In this document: in pieces, positions 6,393 through 9,956 of the stretch | Numbering within the stretch: position 1 is the first letter of the stretch | Layout of the letters: each line of letters starts with the position of its first letter | Source of the DNA: an uncultured Oscillospiraceae bacterium | GTDB taxonomy: Bacteria > Bacillota > Clostridia > Oscillospirales > Oscillospiraceae | Direction of reading: 5' to 3' | Length of the DNA: 9,956 nt | Assembly (NCBI GenBank): GCA_934567115.1 | Contig: CAKTJA010000039.1 | Span: forward strand, 1 to 9,956 | Notes under the pieces: model-generated | What the model was told of the DNA's origin: nothing | The model's input: the letters and a program-made list of their open reading frames with translations, nothing else | Database searches by the model: none | Position numbers and translations under genes: made by a program

Positions 6393-7645
6393 AAAGTTCT
6401 CTCCACGGCGCGCACGGTGGGCATGGCCGCCCGCCGCTCCGCCACCGACATGGCAAAATACCGCATCTCGTCCATGGCATGGTCGTTTTCCTTGCGCGGC
6501 GCGTCGTGACCTCCGCCCTCGCCCGCCCAGCAGTACAGCGCCATCTCCCGCAGACAGCTCCGGCAGTTCCGGCAGATCACGATCCTCCCGCTCTTCAGCA
6601 GGTCGGCTGTCACCCGCAGGCCGTCGGACACGGCGTTGTTCGCTCTCGTCACGCGGAAGCCCCGCCGCCGCAGCGCCTCGATGAAGCTCGCCGCCGAGGG
6701 ATCGACGATCACGCGCTCGATCCTTCTTCCACCCACCATTTCGCACAGGTCGTCCACATATTCCTCATCCGTTTTCTGCCGGCCCTCCGCGCGGGAATCG
6801 TAGTAATACTCGTCCACGCGGTACCACACGCCCTCCCGCAGGCCCCACAGCCCGAACGACGCGGGGTTCACCGTGCCGTAATCCGCCGAGACCCGGAACC
6901 GCTCCCACGGTCCGTCCGGGACCTCCCGCGCGTACTCCTCCGGATCGTAGAAGTCGTAGATGCGGCCCTCGGCCGCCGCCCACTCGCCCAGCACGAACCT
7001 CCGGTAGAACAGTCCGCTGTACATTTTGCGATAGCGCTCCCGCGTCCTCTCGCTCAGCGAGGGATTGTCGTCCATGGTAAAATGGAGGTAAAGCGCCCGT
7101 TTTTCCTCGGCGCGCAGGATCCATTCCTGATAGAACCAGTGTCCCGGCCCCTCCGGGTTGCAGCTGAACCAAAGCCTGCTCCCCTCGACCGAGCACCGCG
7201 CGCAGGCCTGCTCGACGAACGAGCGCGGCATCAGCGCCGCCTCGTCGAAAACCGCCCCGGCAAGGGTCATGCCTTGGATCAGTGAAGCGCTGGCCTCGTT
7301 TGCGCCGCCGAAGAGGTGGAAGCGGTTCACCCTTCCCCGGTGCCGCACGATCAAAAGCCGTTCCCCCCGCTTCTCCTCGCACGCGAAGCCGAGCGCGCGC
7401 AGCATCGGCAGCACCGTGCTCAGAAGGTTGCGCCTCACCGCGCCGACGCTTCGTCCGCACAGGGCGAACTGCCGTCCGTTGAACCGGCTCATGGCCCAGA
7501 AGAAGAAGCCGAGCGCCATAGCCGTCGTCTTGCCCGAGCGCACAGCGCCGTCGCAGATGACCGCCGTAAAGTCTCCGTACTCCGGCCGCGCCCACCACAA
7601 AAAGGCCCGTCGCTGCTTGGGGGAAAGCGGCGTCATCTCTCTCAC
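6389..7645 (-). CDS. Terminase large subunit (ATPase-nuclease)
   Basis: The packaging motor, 418 residues, which translocates DNA through the portal and cuts it. The N-terminal ATPase shows Walker A GAVRSGKT (33-40; Lys39, Thr40) and Walker B VFDEA (132-136; Asp134, Glu135). The SCNPEGP coupling segment (161-167) follows. The C-terminal RNase H-like nuclease shows SADYG (Asp255), VIVDPSA (Asp315) and NDHAMDEMRY, where Asp392 is the likely third metal ligand. All key residues are present, so the enzyme looks intact. The start is GTG at 7645-7643, overlapping the small terminase stop (GTGA), with GGAGG seven bases upstream. An in-frame ATG at 7636 is possible but 16 bases from that site. The length matches PBSX XtmB-like terminases (about 420-430 residues). 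The product should assemble with the small subunit and dock to the portal encoded next. Confidence 0.96.
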   Translation of the reverse strand: MREMTPLSPKQRRAFLWWARPEYGDFTAVICDGAVRSGKTTAMALGFFFWAMSRFNGRQFALCGRSVGAVRRNLLSTVLPMLRALGFACEEKRGERLLIVRHRGRVNRFHLFGGANEASASLIQGMTLAGAVFDEAALMPRSFVEQACARCSVEGSRLWFSCNPEGPGHWFYQEWILRAEEKRALYLHFTMDDNPSLSERTRERYRKMYSGLFYRRFVLGEWAAAEGRIYDFYDPEEYAREVPDGPWERFRVSADYGTVNPASFGLWGLREGVWYRVDEYYYDSRAEGRQKTDEEYVDDLCEMVGGRRIERVIVDPSAASFIEALRRRGFRVTRANNAVSDGLRVTADLLKSGRIVICRNCRSCLREMALYCWAGEGGGHDAPRKENDHAMDEMRYFAMSVAERRAAMPTVRAVERTL

Positions 7646-7956
7646 GCTCTCTCCTCCGTCTCCGTCTCCGCCTCCGCCACCGCGCGGAAGAACTCCTCCG
7701 CCTCGCCGCCGCCCGTCTCAAGAAGGCCCGCCAGCGCTTGCAGGGCCTTCACGCGGTCGATGAACTTGACCTCGACGCTTCCCAGATTGCTCCGCCGAAA
7801 CTCCGCCACCGCGCCAAGATCGAGCTTCCTCAGATACTCCTCGGTCGGCTCCTGCACATACGCCAGAAGCACCGCGTCGTTTGCGCGGCCCAGCGCCGTT
7901 TCGTAAAGCCATTGGATCACCCGTTCGCGGGTCGCCTTTTTTCGCATTCTCGCCAT
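7642..7956 (-). CDS. Terminase small subunit-like protein, short form
   Basis: A 104-residue protein just upstream of the large terminase, overlapping it by 4 bases (GTGA). Small terminases recognise the phage DNA packaging site and regulate the large subunit. The segment LGSVEVKFIDRVKALQALAGLL (58-79, quoted as two parts: LGSVEVKFIDR and VKALQALAGLL) matches the C-terminal oligomerisation region of XtmA/terminase_2-type proteins, in which a G.VEVKF..R.KAL pattern is typical. The N-terminal part is only about 45 residues, and I see no convincing helix-turn-helix, which full-length small terminases (about 150-220 residues) carry there. ATG at 7956-7954 has AAGGGG upstream with a tight 3-4 base spacer. 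A second ATG at 7947-7945 is spaced about 12. The frame remains open to 8145, and an Arg/Lys-rich extension starting at an ATG near 8073 lacks a ribosome binding site, so it is not preferred but not excluded. Confidence 0.75.
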   Translation of the reverse strand: MARMRKKATRERVIQWLYETALGRANDAVLLAYVQEPTEEYLRKLDLGAVAEFRRSNLGSVEVKFIDRVKALQALAGLLETGGGEAEEFFRAVAEAETETEERA

Positions 7957-8204
7957 GCACCCCTTTTCCGGGCGGCGCCGCAAGTCCGGTCGTTTTTTCT
8001 CTCTCCGCCGCCCCGTTTTCACCCATAGTCGTTTTCCCCGGCTTTGTTGCACGAAATAGTACATCAGTTCCATAATTTTTTTATTTTTCTTTTCCCGCCG
8101 CGCAGAACCGCCCCCATCGGCAGAGCCGGAAGCACACCGCCCCACCGCCTCCCTTTTCTATGCATAGCGGCAGACCGTCCGTTTTTTCAAAGCCTCCTAA
8201 AGCC

Positions 8205-8269
8205 CCGCCGTGCGCGGACCGTCCCGCCGAGGCAAAACCGCAGTCCGCGCGGCGGCAGCCGGTCCGCGC
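8205..8269. repeat. GC-rich inverted repeat cluster with three related arms
   Basis: GCGCGGACC at 8212-8220 is the exact reverse complement of GGTCCGCGC at 8261-8269. It can also pair with GTCCGCGC at 8243-8250. The latter pairing extends to a longer imperfect stem, CCGCCG plus GCGCGGAC at 8205-8219 against GTCCGCGC plus GGCGG at 8243-8255 with one bulged base. Two alternative hairpins sharing one arm are therefore possible. No T run follows on either strand, so this is not a standard terminator. Confidence 0.55.
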
Positions 8270-8280
8270 CGCATGATATG

Positions 8281-8297
8281 GTCAAAACTGTCAAAAC
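8281..8297. repeat. Tandem GTCAAAAC repeat
   Basis: GTCAAAAC occurs at 8281-8288 and again at 8290-8297, nine bases apart start to start, with a related inverted copy ATTTTGAC at 8318-8325. This could be a regulator site, but the spacing is short of a helical turn and the element has no assigned partner. Confidence 0.4.
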
Positions 8298-8330
8298 CTC
8301 CGCCAAAATTCGCCTTCATTTTGACGCCAT

Positions 8331-8358
8331 CACAAAAAGTTCACAAATTTTTGCACAA
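8331..8358 (+). promoter_or_regulatory. Three CACAA repeats at helical spacing upstream of the permease promoter
   Basis: CACAA begins at 8331, 8342 and 8354, so the copies are 11 and 12 bases apart, close to one DNA turn. The last ends about 15 bases before the -35 box. This arrangement on one face of the helix suits an activator or an A/T-rich upstream promoter element. It may also be chance in an AT-rich stretch. Confidence 0.35.
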
Positions 8359-8372
8359 GCATATTAAAACAA

Positions 8373-8401
8373 TTGATTTCCACGCGCCCGGGTATTATAA
8401 T
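8373..8401 (+). promoter_or_regulatory. Sigma-A-type promoter of the permease gene
   Basis: TTGATT (8373-8378) and a perfect TATAAT (8396-8401) are separated by exactly 17 bases. Transcription would start near 8408, giving an untranslated leader of about 73 bases before the permease ATG. The box pair matches the housekeeping consensus at 11 of 12 positions. The leader has no clear riboswitch or attenuator hairpin. Confidence 0.8.
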
Positions 8402-8466
8402 TTTTTTAATATTCTGTCTGTCGGAATGTTAAAAAAGCGGGCGGGCGCGTCGCGTATCCGTCGAAC

Positions 8467-8472
8467 AAGGAG
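8467..8472 (+). promoter_or_regulatory. Ribosome binding site deciding the permease start
   Basis: AAGGAG is followed by an 8-base spacer and ATG at 8481. An in-frame GTG at 8472 lies within this site and so cannot be its start codon. The ATG is therefore chosen. Confidence 0.85.
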
Positions 8473-8480
8473 TGACTGAA

Positions 8481-9902
8481 ATGGAAAACAAGCTTGAAAA
8501 GAAATACGGCCTGTTCACCGCGATCTGCATGGTCGTCGGCATTGTGGTCGGCTCGGGCGTATTTTTTAAAGCTCAGGTGATCCTGCAAAAAACAGGCGGC
8601 GACATGCCGCTTGGCATTCTGGCATGGCTCATCGGCGGCTCGATCATGATTATCTGCATTCTCGCCTTCTCTTTCATGGCGCAGAAATATGAAAAGGTCA
8701 ACGGCATCGTGGACTATGCCGAGGCCACCGTCAGCGGAAAGTACGGCTATTACATCGGCTGGTTCATGTCCACGACCTATTACCCGACGCTCACCTCCGT
8801 GCTCTCCTGGCTGAGCGCGCGGTACACGCTGGTGTTCATCACCTCGGTGGACCCCGACTTTCCTCTCATCATTCCCGCGTCGGAGGGCGGCTGTGTGATC
8901 GGTCCGGAGTGTCTTGCGCTGATGCTCTTTTTCATGGTCTGCGCCTACGCCGTCAACGCGCTCTCGCCGAAGCTCGCCGGCAAATTTCAGGTCTCGACCA
9001 CGGTGATCAAGTTCGTGCCGCTCACGCTGATGGCGGTCGTCGGCATCACCTACGGCCTGATCAACGGCACGCTGACCGAGAATTTCACCACGCCCGCCGT
9101 GGGCTACGCGGTCAACGGCAACCCGCTCTTCGTCGCGGTCTGCTCCACCGCCTTCGCCTATGAGGGCTGGATCATCGCCACCTCCATCAATGCGGAGCTG
9201 AAGGACGCCAAGCGCAACCTTCCCAAGGCGCTGATCATCGGCGGACTTATCATCGTGGCGACCTACATTCTCTATTACATCGGCGTGGCCGGCGGCGCGA
9301 CCAATCAGGAGCTGTGCGATTCCGGTGCAACCACCGCGTTCATCAACGTGTTCGGCAATGTGCTCGGCAACGTGCTGAACCTGTTCATCGCCATCTCCTG
9401 CATGGGCACGATGAACGGCCTGATGCTCGGCTGCTGCCGCGGGATGTACTCCCTCGCCGCCCGTGGGGAGGGGCCGAATCCCGCCCTGTTCGGTCAGGTG
9501 GACCGCGTCTCCAACCTGCCCGGAAACTCCGCGATCGTTGGTCTGTTTTTCTGTGCCGCGTGGGGCCTGTACTTCTATCTGTCGAATCTGGCGGGCACGT
9601 GGAACAATGCCGTCGCCTTTGCGGGAACGCCGTTTGAAAGCGTCATTTTCAGCTTCGATTCCTCCGAGCTTCCGATCGTCACGATCTACGCGCTCTACAT
9701 TCCGATCTTCATCAACTGGATGCGTAAGGCGACCGACGAGAACGCGGTCCGCCGCTACGTCATTCCGGCGCTTGCCATCTGCGGCTCGATCTTCATGGTC
9801 GCCGCCTGTCTGATCGGTCACAAGATGGGGAATTTCTGGTATCTCATCGTCTTTGCGGTGATCATGCTCATCGGCTCCCGCTTTGCCCGGAAGCAGGCCT
9901 GA
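8481..9902 (+). CDS. APC-superfamily amino acid permease (LAT/SteT-like)
   Basis: A 473-residue integral membrane transporter with about twelve predicted membrane segments, of the amino acid-polyamine-organocation superfamily (AA_permease_2 type). It imports or exchanges an amino acid across the cytoplasmic membrane. Key features are VGSGVFFK (23-30), the conserved broken-helix TM1 motif G-S-G that binds the substrate backbone, and FAYEGWIIATS (225-235) in TM6. The cytoplasmic loop ELKDAKRNLPKAL (239-251) is a strong signature of the LAT/SteT branch. MGTMNGLMLGCCRGMYSLA (308-326) matches TM8. The length is normal. The substrate cannot be fixed from sequence; Ser/Thr exchange is known for SteT, but many relatives take other amino acids. 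It is transcribed alone and rightward from its own promoter, divergent from the phage operon, and is probably a host chromosomal gene. A stretch of open frame on the opposite strand is a coding shadow. Confidence 0.93.
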   Translation: MENKLEKKYGLFTAICMVVGIVVGSGVFFKAQVILQKTGGDMPLGILAWLIGGSIMIICILAFSFMAQKYEKVNGIVDYAEATVSGKYGYYIGWFMSTTYYPTLTSVLSWLSARYTLVFITSVDPDFPLIIPASEGGCVIGPECLALMLFFMVCAYAVNALSPKLAGKFQVSTTVIKFVPLTLMAVVGITYGLINGTLTENFTTPAVGYAVNGNPLFVAVCSTAFAYEGWIIATSINAELKDAKRNLPKALIIGGLIIVATYILYYIGVAGGATNQELCDSGATTAFINVFGNVLGNVLNLFIAISCMGTMNGLMLGCCRGMYSLAARGEGPNPALFGQVDRVSNLPGNSAIVGLFFCAAWGLYFYLSNLAGTWNNAVAFAGTPFESVIFSFDSSELPIVTIYALYIPIFINWMRKATDENAVRRYVIPALAICGSIFMVAACLIGHKMGNFWYLIVFAVIMLIGSRFARKQA

Positions 9903-9915
9903 CCACCTCTTGTTC

Positions 9916-9934
9916 GCAGAGGCGCGCCCTCTGC
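9916..9934 (+). terminator. Weak candidate terminator hairpin after permease
   Basis: GCAGAGG (9916-9922) pairs with CCTCTGC (9928-9934) across a five-base loop, 14 bases after the permease stop. It is the right place for an intrinsic terminator, but no T run follows in the next 15 bases and the window ends soon after. It may instead be part of a longer structure or a stability hairpin. Confidence 0.4.
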
Positions 9935-9956
9935 CGGACCGCGCGCCGCCTTTCCC

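Larger units (their letters stand above)
7957..8372. other. Non-coding junction between phage operon and permease promoter
   Basis: No convincing gene is seen here. From 7972-7981 there is a ten-base perfect palindrome (GCGGCGCCGC) just upstream of the small terminase. 8040-8098 is A/T-rich with T runs but no stem before them, so it is not a terminator. 8158-8167 is a ten-base palindrome (CTATGCATAG). 8205-8269 holds GC-rich inverted repeats. From 8281 the base composition shifts to AT-rich with short direct repeats. Packaging (cos/pac) sites often lie just upstream of the small terminase gene, and a prophage attachment site must lie near a phage-host boundary. Either could be here, but I cannot identify one from sequence alone. 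I found no convincing minus-strand promoter for the phage operon. Confidence 0.6.

Noticed and set aside
6393..6746. Upstream extension of the portal reading frame
   Set aside because: It lies inside the large terminase nuclease domain in another frame. The ATG at 6392 with a ribosome binding site and ATGA overlap gives a normal portal.
8071..8098. T-rich run on the plus strand as a terminator
   Set aside because: No GC stem precedes it on the plus strand and no rightward gene ends before it.
8266..8294. Minus-strand promoter (TTGACA with TATCAT) for the phage operon
   Set aside because: The two boxes are only ten bases apart, too close for a sigma-A promoter, and no other -35 fits the TATCAT.
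8472..8480. GTG at 8472 as permease start
   Set aside because: It falls inside the AAGGAG ribosome binding site. The ATG at 8481 is correctly spaced.
8406..9821. Minus-strand open frame of 471 codons opposite the permease
   Set aside because: The permease has strong family motifs, a promoter and a ribosome binding site. The opposite frame is Asp/Arg/His-rich low-information sequence typical of a GC-rich coding shadow.
1..9956. CRISPR arrays, tRNA or rRNA genes, insertion sequences
   Set aside because: No regularly spaced direct repeats, cloverleaf-like segments, rRNA signatures or transposase genes were seen on either strand.

Overview
The window looks like a GC-rich Firmicutes (Clostridia-type) chromosome. 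The evidence is indirect: strong AGGAGG-type ribosome binding sites before almost every gene, a textbook sigma-A promoter, and phage genes arranged like Bacillus subtilis PBSX/skin and clostridial contractile-tailed phages. No rRNA or other taxonomic marker is present, so the host assignment is inference.

Positions 1-7956 hold a tightly packed, leftward-transcribed (minus strand) late operon of a tailed phage. In transcription order it runs: small terminase (7956-7642), large terminase (7645-6389), portal (6392-5202), prohead protease with a scaffold-like tail (5205-4276), a small decoration-type protein (4203-3856), major capsid protein (3841-2813), head-tail connector (2780-2412), head-closure adaptor (2430-2092), putative tail terminator (2095-1595), contractile tail sheath (1594-545), tail tube (532-143) and the start of a next gene cut by the window edge (143-1). 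Neighbouring genes mostly overlap by 1-19 bases or abut, so they are probably translationally coupled. The genes form one assembly line: terminase pumps DNA through the portal into a capsid matured by the protease; connector, adaptor and terminator proteins close the head; and the sheath/tube pair shows the tail is contractile (myovirus morphology).

Positions 7957-8480 are non-coding as far as I can see. The left part is GC-rich with several inverted repeats just upstream of the small terminase. The right part (about 8280-8425) is an AT-rich island with short direct repeats and a clear rightward promoter (TTGATT, 17-base spacer, TATAAT).

Positions 8481-9902 hold a rightward 473-residue APC-superfamily amino acid permease, probably a host gene, followed by a weak candidate terminator hairpin. 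The phage operon and the permease are therefore divergent. No integrase, repressor or other early phage gene lies between them, which is an unusual place for a prophage to end and is the main point worth following up. Otherwise the phage module is of a known general type, and I see no clearly novel defence or enzymatic system.
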